A stretch of DNA of 64,000 nt from positions 3,410,001 to 3,474,000 of the forward strand of contig CP061009.1 in assembly GCA_025808375.1 (NCBI GenBank), written 5' to 3'. Below are positions 24,405 to 33,014 of this stretch, in pieces. Source of the stretch: Duncaniella muricolitica (GTDB lineage: Bacteria; Bacteroidota; Bacteroidia; Bacteroidales; Muribaculaceae). A program made the translations under genes and the position numbers. The notes below the pieces were generated by a model that saw only the letters and a program-made list of their open reading frames with translations, did not search any database and was not told the DNA's origin. Each line of letters starts with the position of its first letter. Within the stretch, counting starts at the first letter, position 1.

Positions 24405-24526
24405 GCTATTTATGCCCAATCGGCCAAATATTTAGACCAAAGAATTTTATTTATGTTAATTTTTTCAGTCATATGACGATTTTTTGGTTACTTTGCATAA
24501 TGATTCCATAATGAAACCATAGGTGC

Positions 24527-25933
24527 ATGAACAGTAATAATACTAAGAAACTCGAACAGTTGAGCAACGAATCAGTGGGCCGTCTCTTGTGGCGATACAG
24601 TCTGCCGGCCGTGGTGGGGATGCTCGTGATGTCGCTCTACAATATCATCGACCGCATATTCATCGGCCAGGGCGTAGGGCCCGAAGCCATCGCCGGACTC
24701 GCCATCACGTTTCCGGTGATGAACATCTCGGCCGCCCTTGGCGTACTCATCGGAGCCGGCGGTTCGGCCCGCATATCCATTCTGCTCGGAGCCAAGGACT
24801 ATCACGGAGCGCGTCGCGTGCTGGGCAACGCCCTGACGCTGATGACAGCCATAGTGGTCTGCTACCTTACGGTGTTTGCCATATTCATCGACGACATTCT
24901 CACCATCTTCGGTGCGAGCGAAGTCACATTGCCCTATGCCCGCGACTATATGCTCTACATACTGCCGGGCCTGTTCATGACCAACTTCTCTCACACCTTC
25001 AACAACTTCATGCGCGTGTCGGGCTACCCTGTCAAGGCGATGGTGACGATGTTTATCGGTGCGGGAGTCAATGTAGTGCTCGACCCTCTGTTCATATTCC
25101 ACTTCGGGTGGGGCATCAAGGGTGCGGCCATCGCCACCGACATATCCATGGCCGTGTCGGCACTCTTCGTGATGCGCCACTTCTTCACGTCATCCTCGGT
25201 ACTGCACTTCAGCCGCGACCCGTGGATGTATCGTCCCGACCTTAAAGTCATCGGCTCGATTGTCGCCATCGGAGCGGCACCGTCGCTCGTCAACGCGGCC
25301 GCCTGTTTCATCAACGTGATTATCAACAAGACCCTCTACACCCATGGAGGCGACATAGCCGTGGGTGCCGCGGGTATATTTACCTCCTACACCTCACTCA
25401 TGACCATGGTTGTCGTAGGACTATGTCAGGGCATGCAGCCCATCATCGGCTACAACTACGGTGCCGGACTGCTGTCGCGCCTCAAGCGCACCTACTGGCT
25501 GGCCGTCGGAGCCTCGACACTCATAGTGACGGCGGGCCAGTTGGCCGGACTCATATGCCCGTGGTACATAGCCCGGGCCTTCACGTCCGACCCCACGCTC
25601 ATCGACCAGACCGTGAGATGTCTGCGCATATCGCTCACAGCCTTTACGGTGGTAGGATTTCAGATCATATCCACCACACTCTTTCAGTCGCTCGGCAAAG
25701 CGGGGGCATCGGTATTTCTATCACTCGCACGTCAGGTGATATTTCTAATTCCGCTGCTGTTGCTGCTGCCCGACCGCTACGGGCTCGACGGTGTGTGGAT
25801 GTCGTTTCCGATGTCCGACTGCCTGGCCACAGCCGTGACGGTGATAATGGTCTCGCTCGAACTGTCGCGTCTCAACCGCGCTGTCAAAGGGCAGGCACAA
25901 TCCAATCTTTGCACCGATTCTTTGGAATCATAG
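24527..25933 (+). CDS. MATE-family multidrug efflux transporter
   Basis: 468 residues with 12 predicted membrane segments and the MATE two-repeat pattern. The N-terminal half has LLWRYSLPAVVGMLVMSLYN and DRIFIGQGVGPEAIAGLAIT; the middle has NNFMRVSGYPVKAMVTMFIG and the 'LDPLFIF' motif. The C-terminal half has VGLCQGMQPIIGYNYGA and ISTTLFQSLGKAGASVFLSL. It resembles the MepA/DinF-like bacterial branch and would export drugs or metabolites by Na+ or H+ antiport. It looks like a single gene; a weak -7-like TTACTTTG lies 40 bases upstream. Substrate is unknown. Confidence 0.92.
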   Translation: MNSNNTKKLEQLSNESVGRLLWRYSLPAVVGMLVMSLYNIIDRIFIGQGVGPEAIAGLAITFPVMNISAALGVLIGAGGSARISILLGAKDYHGARRVLGNALTLMTAIVVCYLTVFAIFIDDILTIFGASEVTLPYARDYMLYILPGLFMTNFSHTFNNFMRVSGYPVKAMVTMFIGAGVNVVLDPLFIFHFGWGIKGAAIATDISMAVSALFVMRHFFTSSSVLHFSRDPWMYRPDLKVIGSIVAIGAAPSLVNAAACFINVIINKTLYTHGGDIAVGAAGIFTSYTSLMTMVVVGLCQGMQPIIGYNYGAGLLSRLKRTYWLAVGASTLIVTAGQLAGLICPWYIARAFTSDPTLIDQTVRCLRISLTAFTVVGFQIISTTLFQSLGKAGASVFLSLARQVIFLIPLLLLLPDRYGLDGVWMSFPMSDCLATAVTVIMVSLELSRLNRAVKGQAQSNLCTDSLES

Positions 25934-25945
25934 CGCATAATTTAT

Positions 25946-25953
25946 TATCTTTG
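25946..25953 (+). promoter_or_regulatory. -7 box (TATCTTTG) for the DUF5606 gene
   Basis: TATCTTTG, 29 bases upstream of the start at 25982. Confidence 0.65.
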
Positions 25954-25981
25954 CATCCGCAAAACCCATCAAATTACAATT

Positions 25982-26395
25982 ATGCTTAAGACAATACTTT
26001 CCATATCGGGCCGTCCCGGCCTGTACAAGCTCGTCAACCGCGGTAAAGGTATGCTCATCGTCGAGGAAATCTCCACCGGCAAGCGCACTCCCGCTTATGC
26101 CCGCGACAAAGTGATCTCGCTCGGCGACATCTCCATCTACACCGAGGAAGGCGACACCCCTCTCGGACTCGTACTCGACACCGTAAAGGAGAAAAACGAA
26201 GGCAAGGCCGTCGACATCAAGGCTATCGGCAATGACGCCGACCTCCGCGAATATTTCGCCGAGATACTCCCCGAGTATGACCGCGAGCGCGTCTACACCA
26301 CCGACATCAAGAAACTCCTGTTGTGGTACAACCTCCTTGTCGCAGCCGGCATCACCGACTTCAAGCCGGCTGAAGAGGCTTCTGAAGAAGCCTGA
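25982..26395 (+). CDS. DUF5606 domain protein
   Basis: 137 residues. It starts MLKTILSISGRPGLYKLVNR and continues with GMLIVEEISTGKRTPAYARD and VISLGDISIYTEEGDTPLGL, the small SH3/Sm-like fold of DUF5606, then a helical part (AIGNDADLREYFAEILPEYD, VYTTDIKKLLLWYNLLVAAG). The family is widespread in Bacteroidetes with no known function. The acidic C-terminal tail (PAEEASEEA) is typical. The stop codon is the start of an imperfect GAGTTTA heptamer series (26397-26435) that separates it from the hemerythrin gene. Confidence 0.85.
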   Translation: MLKTILSISGRPGLYKLVNRGKGMLIVEEISTGKRTPAYARDKVISLGDISIYTEEGDTPLGLVLDTVKEKNEGKAVDIKAIGNDADLREYFAEILPEYDRERVYTTDIKKLLLWYNLLVAAGITDFKPAEEASEEA

Positions 26396-26440
26396 GTTTA
26401 AAAGAAGTTGAGAGTTTAAGAGTTTAAAAAGTTTAACCTC
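26396..26440 (+). repeat. Degenerate GAGTTTA heptamers after the DUF5606 stop
   Basis: Three GAGTTTA and one AAGTTTA heptamer, spaced irregularly, beginning at the TGA stop itself (TGAGTTTA). The same heptamer forms a clean tandem array after yicG (56996-57036). Confidence 0.7.
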
Positions 26441-26446
26441 CCACAC

Positions 26447-27139
26447 GTGAAGAAATCACGCACATTCAGCGAGCAGGACAGTGTCGTAGACCTCATCAAC
26501 GAGGACTACGACATACTGCCCGTGCTCAGCCGTTTTTCGCTCCCGCTCGGATTCGGCTCCAAGACAATAGGCGAACTGTGCGCGCAGTCAGGCATCAACG
26601 TACAGGTATTTCTGCTTATAGTCAATTTTCTGCTGTCGGGTCATATCGACACCTCGCGTCTCTCGGCCGTCTCGGCCCGCGAAGTGGCCAGCTTTCTGCA
26701 CAATTCCCACGACTACTATCTGCAATATAAATATCCTCACATCCGGGCCAATCTGCTCACCGCGCTCGACCCGGCGCATGCCGACATCAACCCGATAATA
26801 GTCAAATATTTCGACGACTATATCCACGAAGTGGAGGCCCACTTCAGATATGAGGAGCAAAAGGTGTTTCCCTACGTCGAGTCACTCTCCGTGGGCAATT
26901 ACAGCGGGACTTACAACATCGGCATGTTCACTCGCCGCCATGACCATGAGGTGGAGGGAAAACTCGCCGAACTGAAGAACATCATCCTTCGCTACTATTC
27001 CACATCAGTCCCCTACAGGATGTATGACGTGCTTGTCGACCTCTACAACTGCGAGGACGACCTCAAGCAGCACGCGCAGGTCGAGGACAATATACTGGTG
27101 CCGCTGATAAGCGAGCTCGAAAGCCGCCTGCGTAAATAA
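26447..27139 (+). CDS. Hemerythrin-domain protein, RIC/YtfE-like
   Basis: 230 residues from a GTG start. The N-terminal ~75 residues resemble the DUF542-like and HTH-like head of iron-sulfur repair proteins (IGELCAQSGINVQVFLLIVN). The rest is a hemerythrin-type four-helix bundle with candidate di-iron ligands: HDYYLQYKYPHIR, HEVEAHFRYEEQKVFPYVE, RRHDHEVEGKLAEL, DLKQHAQVEDNILVPL. Relatives (YtfE/RIC/ScdA) deliver iron to damaged Fe-S clusters or respond to nitric oxide. The typical N-terminal cysteine pair of ScdA is not obvious, so a sensor role is equally possible. It is followed after 26 bases by a LuxR-type regulator, probably in one operon. Confidence 0.8.
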   Translation: MKKSRTFSEQDSVVDLINEDYDILPVLSRFSLPLGFGSKTIGELCAQSGINVQVFLLIVNFLLSGHIDTSRLSAVSAREVASFLHNSHDYYLQYKYPHIRANLLTALDPAHADINPIIVKYFDDYIHEVEAHFRYEEQKVFPYVESLSVGNYSGTYNIGMFTRRHDHEVEGKLAELKNIILRYYSTSVPYRMYDVLVDLYNCEDDLKQHAQVEDNILVPLISELESRLRK

Positions 27140-27165
27140 CCAACCTTTATTTAGTCTTGTAAGTC

Positions 27166-27735
27166 ATGCGAGTTCACAAAGTCGGATTACTGCTCAGTTC
27201 GCCCCTGCTCACAGCCGGGCTGCACGACACGCTGCTCCGAGCGCATGGACTGAACATTATAGACATCACCGAGCGCACCAGTCCCGAGTCATACACACAG
27301 CGCGTGTCGGCTGAATCGCCGTCACTGATGATAGTCGACCCCTTCACCGCCCACTATTGCCCGGTCGATGTGCCGTCGATGCTGCTCACCACGTGTCAGG
27401 TGCCCGACAATGTGCGCGACGGCCATGTGGCCATAGCCTCGATATACGACAGCACCGAGTCAATCGTGTCAAAGATACGCACCTTTGTCAATCCCTCCGC
27501 TACGGGGGGCGACCAGCGCGGCAGCGACCTGTCACCCCGCGAGCGCGACGTGATAATGCACATAGTCAAAGGATTGTCCAACAAAGAGATTGCCGCCCAG
27601 ATGAATGTCTCGGTCAACACTGTGATGACCCATCGCCGCAACATCGCCTCAAAACTCGAGATTCACTCGCCGGCCGGTCTGACAATTTTCGCAATCGCCA
27701 CCGGCATGGTCAAAATCGACGAAGTGGCCATCTGA
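27166..27735 (+). CDS. LuxR-family regulator with a degenerate receiver domain
   Basis: 189 residues. The C-terminal part is a NarL/LuxR HTH (LSPRERDVIMHIVKGLSNKE, IAAQMNVSVNTVMTHRRNIA, SKLEIHSPAGLTIFAIATGM). The N-terminal ~110 residues have a receiver-like order of strands, but the acidic pair after the first strand is replaced by LLLSSP and the conserved lysine near the end is absent; only an aspartate in LMIVDP remains. Phosphorylation by a kinase is thus doubtful. Adjacency to the hemerythrin gene suggests the pair senses redox or nitric oxide, which is inference. Confidence 0.85.
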   Translation: MRVHKVGLLLSSPLLTAGLHDTLLRAHGLNIIDITERTSPESYTQRVSAESPSLMIVDPFTAHYCPVDVPSMLLTTCQVPDNVRDGHVAIASIYDSTESIVSKIRTFVNPSATGGDQRGSDLSPRERDVIMHIVKGLSNKEIAAQMNVSVNTVMTHRRNIASKLEIHSPAGLTIFAIATGMVKIDEVAI

Positions 27736-27757
27736 CACCCCTCCCTTATAATAATTA

Positions 27758-28120
27758 TCACATCATCCCCGGATAAAACGCGTCAGGTATATGCTCGAGC
27801 GTATATCCGTCGGGCGAACCTACTATAAATATCAGGTCAAAACGTGGGTCAAGCGGCTCCCGGAGCGAACTCATATACATGTCGGCCGCCTGTATCATAC
27901 GCTGACGCTTGCGCCTGTCAACAGCGTCACACGGGTCGACATAGCCCGAACTGCGCGTCTTTACCTCGACAAAACACAGGTAATTGTCCTTGCGTGCAAG
28001 AAAATCGACCTCTATCCTGCCTATGCGTATGTTCACGCCGTCGATGCCATAGCCCTGTGACAGAAGATAGTCACGGGCCACGGCCTCGCCCCAGCGTCCA
28101 AGCTCATTATGCTCCGACAT
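27758..28120 (-). CDS. YraN (UPF0102) nuclease-fold protein
   Basis: 120 residues with the predicted endonuclease core: LGRWGEAVARDYLLSQGYGI, IRIGRIEVDFLARKDNYLCF, VEVKTRSSGYVDPCDAVDRR. The E-D-ExK arrangement (GEAVA, EVDF, FVEVK) is the restriction-endonuclease-like site of the family. The role is unclear, likely DNA or RNA processing. It is the last gene of the minus-strand series, 14 bases after obg. The DNA on the other side holds the LuxR gene, tail to tail. Confidence 0.93.
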   Translation of the reverse strand: MSEHNELGRWGEAVARDYLLSQGYGIDGVNIRIGRIEVDFLARKDNYLCFVEVKTRSSGYVDPCDAVDRRKRQRMIQAADMYMSSLREPLDPRFDLIFIVGSPDGYTLEHIPDAFYPGMM

Positions 28121-28134
28121 CAGGGGTAACAGCG

Positions 28135-29325
28135 TTATTCGTCATAATCATAATCGTCCTCGTCGAGCATACGGTAGCCGTAATCCTCGCCCTCGAAGTC
28201 CTCGTCATACACATCGTCGTCATCCCCGGGCATGGCGGGAACGTTCTCGAAGATAAACTCGTCCTCCTCGCGCACACGGTGGTGGCCGTCAAGCGGACGA
28301 TGCGTGATGGGGCTGACCTCGATGCGGTTGCGCTCGTCAGTGATTTCGCCCCACAGCATATCCTTGAGTTCGGTTATGCCCTGGCCGGTCACAGCCGAGA
28401 TAAACACGTGAGGGATGCCTTCGGGCAGATGGCCCTCCATCTCGGCACGCAGCTCGTCGTCAAGCATATCGCTCTTGGATATGGCCAGCACACGAGGCTT
28501 GTCGGCAAGCTGGGGGTTGAATTTCTCCAGCTCGGAGGCAAGTATCTCATACTCCTTCTTTATATCGTCGGCATCGGCCGGCACCATAAAGAGCAGCACG
28601 GCGTTACGCTCGATGTGACGGAGAAATCTCAATCCGAGACCCTTGCCCTCACTGGCACCCTCGATGATGCCGGGGATGTCGGCCATGACAAATGAGCGGT
28701 CACCGCGATATGACACGATGCCGAGCTGAGGCTCCATTGTAGTGAACGGATAGTCGGCAATCTTGGGGCGCGCGGCCGAGATAGACGAGAGCAGGGTCGA
28801 CTTGCCGGCATTAGGAAAACCGACCAGACCGACATCGGCAAGGAGCTTAAGCTCCATAATGATACTCTTCTCGATGGCCGGCTCGCCGGGCTGGGCATAG
28901 CGGGGGGTGCGGTTGGTGGCACTCTTGAAATGCCAGTTGCCAAGACCGCCGCGGCCGCCGCGCAGGAGCTTGATTTCCTCGCCGTCCTCGGTGACCTCGC
29001 AGAGAAACTCGCCGGTCTCGGCATCAAAAACCACAGTTCCGCAGGGCACTTCTACAACTACATCCTCGCCGTCCTTGCCAAACGAGCGTCCGCCTGAGCC
29101 TGACTGTCCGTTGCCTGCAAAGATGTGACGGCGATAGCGCAGTGGGAGGAGTGTCCACATATGTGAGTTGCCACGAAGTATGATGTGGCCTCCGCGGCCC
29201 CCGTCACCACCGTCCGGGCCACCCTTGGGCACATACTTGGCGCGGTGGAAGTGTCGCGAACCGGCTCCGCCCTTTCCCGAGCGGCAAAGCACTTTTACGT
29301 AGTCTATGAAATTGGAATCAGCCAT
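28135..29325 (-). CDS. obg: GTPase ObgE/CgtA
   Basis: 396 residues. The glycine-rich Obg domain comes first (CRSGKGGAGSRHFHR, GGPDGGDGGRGGHIILRG, RGGRGGLGNWHFKSATN). The G domain follows: P-loop GFPNAGKSTLLS, switch region YPFTTMEPQLGIV, DIPGIIEGASEGKGLG, and the SKSD base-recognition motif. A long acidic C-terminal tail (residues ~350-396) replaces the OCT domain, as in other Bacteroidetes. It acts in late assembly of the 50S subunit and stress control. Gene order here: upstream is the CBS-nucleotidyltransferase gene, downstream yraN. Confidence 0.97.
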   Translation of the reverse strand: MADSNFIDYVKVLCRSGKGGAGSRHFHRAKYVPKGGPDGGDGGRGGHIILRGNSHMWTLLPLRYRRHIFAGNGQSGSGGRSFGKDGEDVVVEVPCGTVVFDAETGEFLCEVTEDGEEIKLLRGGRGGLGNWHFKSATNRTPRYAQPGEPAIEKSIIMELKLLADVGLVGFPNAGKSTLLSSISAARPKIADYPFTTMEPQLGIVSYRGDRSFVMADIPGIIEGASEGKGLGLRFLRHIERNAVLLFMVPADADDIKKEYEILASELEKFNPQLADKPRVLAISKSDMLDDELRAEMEGHLPEGIPHVFISAVTGQGITELKDMLWGEITDERNRIEVSPITHRPLDGHHRVREEDEFIFENVPAMPGDDDDVYDEDFEGEDYGYRMLDEDDYDYDE

Positions 29326-29348
29326 CTTGTTGAGCTTAAAATTTTTTA

Positions 29349-30389
29349 CTAATAATGATTAACGTAGCGCATCAGTTCACGGGCATGGGCATAGTCGGCG
29401 GGCGAACCTATGTCAATCCATGTGCCGTTGATGGGGAAATAAGTGACCTTACAGCCCGACTCCAGAGCCCGGTCTATCAGGTCGGTGGCATCAGTGCGCC
29501 CGTCGGCCGGCAATGAGCGCAGCAGACGGTTGGATATAATGTATATTCCCGCGTTGGCATAGTAGGAATATGACGGTTTCTCTTCGAGCGAAGTCACACG
29601 GTTGCCGTCGGTGGCAAGTATGGCATAGGGCACCGACACATTGTATGACACGGCTGCAATCGTGATGTCGGCCTTCTCGGCCATGTGGTGAAGATACATC
29701 TCCTCAAACGATACGGTGGTCAGAAGGTCGGAGTTCATCACGATGGTCTCGCCCTCCTCCGGCACATCACACAGGGCCGCGGCCCCGATGGTGCCCATCG
29801 CCATAGGCTCGCGCACACACTTCACCTGCACGCCCTCGACCGGAGCGGCGAAATGCTCCTCTATCTGCCTGGCAAGATAATTGACTGTCACCGTGATGTC
29901 CGACACACCCACCGCGGCCAGAGCTCGGATGTTATGGTCGATGACGGGACGGTCGCCGAGCGGCAGCAGCGGCTTGGGTGTGGTGAGCGTGAGCGGACGC
30001 AGACGTTCGCCCTTGCCTCCGGCCATGAGAATCGCACTCACGGGGAGTATCGAGCGCGTCACCGACGTGTCGATTATCCTGACCACGCGCCCCGCGGCAT
30101 CAAGCACAGGGATGAGCTGAAGGCCGCGCCGGCGCATTTCGCGCAGCCGGCCCACCGACTCCTCCCCCTCGCGCAGCGCGCTGTAACCGACATGCATTGC
30201 CTGTCGGACAGGAGCGTCGAGACCTACACCGCCAAGCAACGCCCGGCGCACATCGCCATCGGTAAGTGTGCCGCACATGTGCATGTCACCGTCGGTCACG
30301 AGTAGTGTCATCCGGCCGCCCGACAGACTGTTGAGCTTGCCGAGAGCCTCGATGAGTGTGGAGTCACGTGAGATTAAATGCTTGTCCAT
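29349..30389 (-). CDS. CBS-domain sugar nucleotidyltransferase (PtmE-like)
   Basis: 346 residues. The first ~115 residues form two CBS motifs (GRMTLLVTDGDMHMCGTLTD, GDVRRALL, LQLIPVLDAAGRVVRIID). The rest is an NTP-transferase domain with the signature AILMAGGKGERLRPLT and TPKPLLPLGDRPVIDHNI, then MAMGTIGAAALC and IVMNSDLLTT. This CBS-NTP transferase layout is that of PtmE, which makes GDP-GlcN in legionaminic acid synthesis, and of related sugar activators in glycan clusters. It sits with a CMP-sialate synthetase-like and a hydrolysing epimerase gene in the same operon, supporting a nonulosonic acid role. Substrate is inferred. Confidence 0.8.
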   Translation of the reverse strand: MDKHLISRDSTLIEALGKLNSLSGGRMTLLVTDGDMHMCGTLTDGDVRRALLGGVGLDAPVRQAMHVGYSALREGEESVGRLREMRRRGLQLIPVLDAAGRVVRIIDTSVTRSILPVSAILMAGGKGERLRPLTLTTPKPLLPLGDRPVIDHNIRALAAVGVSDITVTVNYLARQIEEHFAAPVEGVQVKCVREPMAMGTIGAAALCDVPEEGETIVMNSDLLTTVSFEEMYLHHMAEKADITIAAVSYNVSVPYAILATDGNRVTSLEEKPSYSYYANAGIYIISNRLLRSLPADGRTDATDLIDRALESGCKVTYFPINGTWIDIGSPADYAHARELMRYVNHY

Positions 30390-30400
30390 AGTGTGTAATA

Positions 30401-31111
30401 TCAGTCATTGGAGAGTTGGTTCATGACCTGCTCAAGCACCATCCAGTCGAGCGGCGTGTCAAGGTCGAGCGAACGGCTGCGTGGCATCTCGTAAGGTATG
30501 CGGCGGGCAAATCGTCCAAGCTCCATGGCGCGTATCGACGCCGGATTGATTACATAGACCGCACCGTTGTATTGCCATGCGCGCGGAGCATCCTGCCTGC
30601 GGGTAATGAGTCCGTCACCCTTGCTCACACGGAGACATCCGTCCCCGGCGGTCTCGAAGCAGTCATAGTAAGGATTGCACGCTGCCTCGGTGACACTCAC
30701 CACCATATCAATATCGGGCGAATAGAGAGCCAGACACGCCTCCACATCACCGACGGTGCGCAGGGGCGAGGTGGGCTGCAACAATACTATCCGGTCATAC
30801 ACGATGCCCGTGCGGTCGGCATAATCCATGACATCTAGTATCACCTCGCGCGACCCCACATTGTCGGCCCCCAGGGCTGCGGGACGGCGATAGGCTACCT
30901 CCAGCCCCTCGCTCTCGACGACAGCGCGGATGGCGTCATCGTCGGTCGACACTATCACATGGCTGTCGGGCGCGAGCTGTCGGGCCACCTCGATGGAATA
31001 GTGGATGAGCGGATGTCCGGCTATCATCTTGATATTCTTGCCGGGTATGCCTTTGCTGCCTCCACGGGCAGGTATTATGTATAATGTGGAGCAGGAGGTG
31101 GTGGTCATCAT
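30401..31111 (-). CDS. CMP-nonulosonate (acylneuraminate) cytidylyltransferase
   Basis: 236 residues: YIIPARGGSKGIPGKNIK is the CMP-sialate synthetase P-loop-like signature, followed by HPLIHYSIEVARQL, VIVSTDDDAIRAV, LLQPTSPLRT and RRQDAPRAWQYNGAVYVIN. The enzyme couples CTP to a nonulosonic sugar (Neu5Ac, legionaminic or similar); NeuA, LegF and PtmB belong to this family and cannot be told apart by eye. It overlaps the epimerase gene by four bases (ATGA). It probably feeds a capsule, glycoprotein or surface glycan. Confidence 0.88.
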   Translation of the reverse strand: MMTTTSCSTLYIIPARGGSKGIPGKNIKMIAGHPLIHYSIEVARQLAPDSHVIVSTDDDAIRAVVESEGLEVAYRRPAALGADNVGSREVILDVMDYADRTGIVYDRIVLLQPTSPLRTVGDVEACLALYSPDIDMVVSVTEAACNPYYDCFETAGDGCLRVSKGDGLITRRQDAPRAWQYNGAVYVINPASIRAMELGRFARRIPYEMPRSRSLDLDTPLDWMVLEQVMNQLSND

Positions 31112-32265
31112 CTCAGGTCATAAAATTTTTTGGTACGCATCAGCTCCACAGGAGTCTCGGCGACGGCCTTGACTGAGAGAGCGAGAGTGTCGGGACGCAC
31201 ATAAGGATTTTGCGCTGCACGTGCACGCGCCTGTCCCTCGTCCGACAGGGCTTCGGCGATGGCCACGGCTATGTCATCGGCCGAGTCACCGCAATGTATC
31301 ACACTGTCGGAGCATAGCCGTCCGCGCTGTCTGATGCCTATGTCGACGGTTGGTATGCCCATCGACGGCACTTCTATAATGCCGCTCGACGAGTTGCCCA
31401 CCACCGCGCTGACACAGCGCAACGCCGAGAGATAGCGCAGCTTGCCGAGCGAGGGGATGACCCTCACACGGTCGGGATTGCTCAAGGCGTAACTCTCTAT
31501 CATGTCGATTATCACACGGCCCTGCGCGTCATTGTTGGGATAAGTGATGAGCACATGCGAGTCGGGAAACCGGTCGAGTGCTTCCAGCAAGGCACGGCAA
31601 CGTGACTCGGTGTCGCAACTGTCGAGCGTGGCCGGATGATAGGTCACGAGCAACGACCCGTAAGGCAGACTGAAACCGATAGATTCCTCCAGCCGGTCGC
31701 GCGGCATCAACGGTTCGTTGAGCAGATTCCACACCCCAATCGAACCTGTGTTTATGACCCGCCCGGGCTCCTCGCCCATTGCGATGACGCGGCGGCGGTA
31801 GGGCTCGGTGGAAGTGAGGTGCAGACTTGCCATCTTGGTAATGGCATGGCGTATGGAGTCGTCAATGGCCCCTTCGGAAATCTCGCCTCCGGCTATATGC
31901 ACTATCGGGATGCGCATCATCATGGCGGCGGTGGCGGTGGCAAGCATCTCGAAACGGTCGCCGAGTATCACGACCACATCGGGCTGCAATCCGCCAAACG
32001 CACGGGCCATGCCCGACATACATGCCCCCATGGCATCGACAGTGCCGGCAGGAGTGTCGCCCGTATCGGGCATCGCGACACTCACCACATCGTCAAAGCC
32101 ATCGGCCTTGATTTCATTTATGGTCATGCCATAGCGTTGCTGCAGGTGCATGTTGGTAGCCAGCACCGTGACACGGCAGTCGGGCCGATCACGGAGCGCG
32201 ACGGCAATGCCGCTGAGCAGACCCCAGTCGGCACGCGTACCTGTGGTTATGGCTATATTTCTCAT
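31108..32265 (-). CDS. UDP-GlcNAc-type 2-epimerase (hydrolysing), NeuC/LegG-like
   Basis: 385 residues. Motifs of the hydrolysing epimerase: ITTGTRADWGLLSGIAVAL, VVILGDRFEMLATATAAM, IPIVHIAGGEISEGAIDDSI, RHAITKMASLHLTSTEPYR, VVGNSSSGIIEVPSMGIPTV and RQRGR. It would convert UDP-GlcNAc (or a di-N-acetyl derivative) to a free ManNAc-type sugar, the first committed step to a nonulosonic acid. A NeuB/LegI-type synthase, which should act next, is not in this window. The gene starts 69 bases after yggS and is likely in the same long operon. Confidence 0.9.
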   Translation of the reverse strand: MRNIAITTGTRADWGLLSGIAVALRDRPDCRVTVLATNMHLQQRYGMTINEIKADGFDDVVSVAMPDTGDTPAGTVDAMGACMSGMARAFGGLQPDVVVILGDRFEMLATATAAMMMRIPIVHIAGGEISEGAIDDSIRHAITKMASLHLTSTEPYRRRVIAMGEEPGRVINTGSIGVWNLLNEPLMPRDRLEESIGFSLPYGSLLVTYHPATLDSCDTESRCRALLEALDRFPDSHVLITYPNNDAQGRVIIDMIESYALSNPDRVRVIPSLGKLRYLSALRCVSAVVGNSSSGIIEVPSMGIPTVDIGIRQRGRLCSDSVIHCGDSADDIAVAIAEALSDEGQARARAAQNPYVRPDTLALSVKAVAETPVELMRTKKFYDLR

Positions 32266-32334
32266 GTTTTTCTCACCGTTCGAACAGGTTCGGCGGGATG
32301 ATATTTTTTGTTAGAAGGTGTTTATCTCGATGGC

Positions 32335-33003
32335 TCAATACTCGCGTTCGCCAAAAATAGTGGTACCCACGCGTATCATGTCGGCACCTTCGCTTACGGC
32401 TATAGGCCAGTCATGGCTCATGCCCATACTCACAACAGTGAACGAATCGCATCGGCTCATCACACCCTTTTTCAAGGTGTCAAACGTGTGACGTATCAGT
32501 CTGAAATCCTTGCGTATCCGCTCCTCATCGTCCACATTGGAAGCCATGCCCATGACTCCGGCAATCTCCACATGCGACATCTCGGCGACAAGTTCAGGAG
32601 TCACAAGGTCAATAAGCTCGTCGGGCGCGAAGCCATACTTGGTCTCTTCGCGGGCCACATGCACCTGCAGAAGCACAGCCACACGGCGACCTATGCGGGC
32701 GGCCTCACTGTTGATCAGCGACAGCAGACGGGCTGAGTCGACACTATGGATAAGCGACACATGAGGAAGTATCTGGCGCACCTTGTTGGTCTGAAGATGT
32801 CCGATGAAATGCCACCGCACATCGGCCGGCATCACCTTGACCTTGTCACACAGCTCGTTGGCCCGGCTTTCGCCAAACACTCGCTGACCTGTCTCATAAG
32901 CCTCGAGCAAAGCCTCGACAGGATGAAACTTCGACACAGCCACGAGCTCGACTCCCGAAGGAATCGACTCGCGGAGCTGACGCAGATTTTCACTTACACC
33001 CAT
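32335..33003 (-). CDS. yggS: YggS-family pyridoxal-phosphate homeostasis protein
   Basis: 222 residues. The PLP-binding lysine lies in VELVAVSKFHP; other family motifs are GESRANELCDKV, VRWHFIGHLQTNKV, HSVDSARLL, ARIGRRVAVLLQVHVAREET, VVSMGMSHDWPIAVSEGADM and RVGTTIFG. It is a single-domain type III PLP protein that buffers PLP and affects amino and keto acid pools. It lies 11 bases after the DUF4494 gene. Confidence 0.95.
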   Translation of the reverse strand: MGVSENLRQLRESIPSGVELVAVSKFHPVEALLEAYETGQRVFGESRANELCDKVKVMPADVRWHFIGHLQTNKVRQILPHVSLIHSVDSARLLSLINSEAARIGRRVAVLLQVHVAREETKYGFAPDELIDLVTPELVAEMSHVEIAGVMGMASNVDDEERIRKDFRLIRHTFDTLKKGVMSRCDSFTVVSMGMSHDWPIAVSEGADMIRVGTTIFGEREY

Positions 33004-33014
33004 GTCACGGCCTC

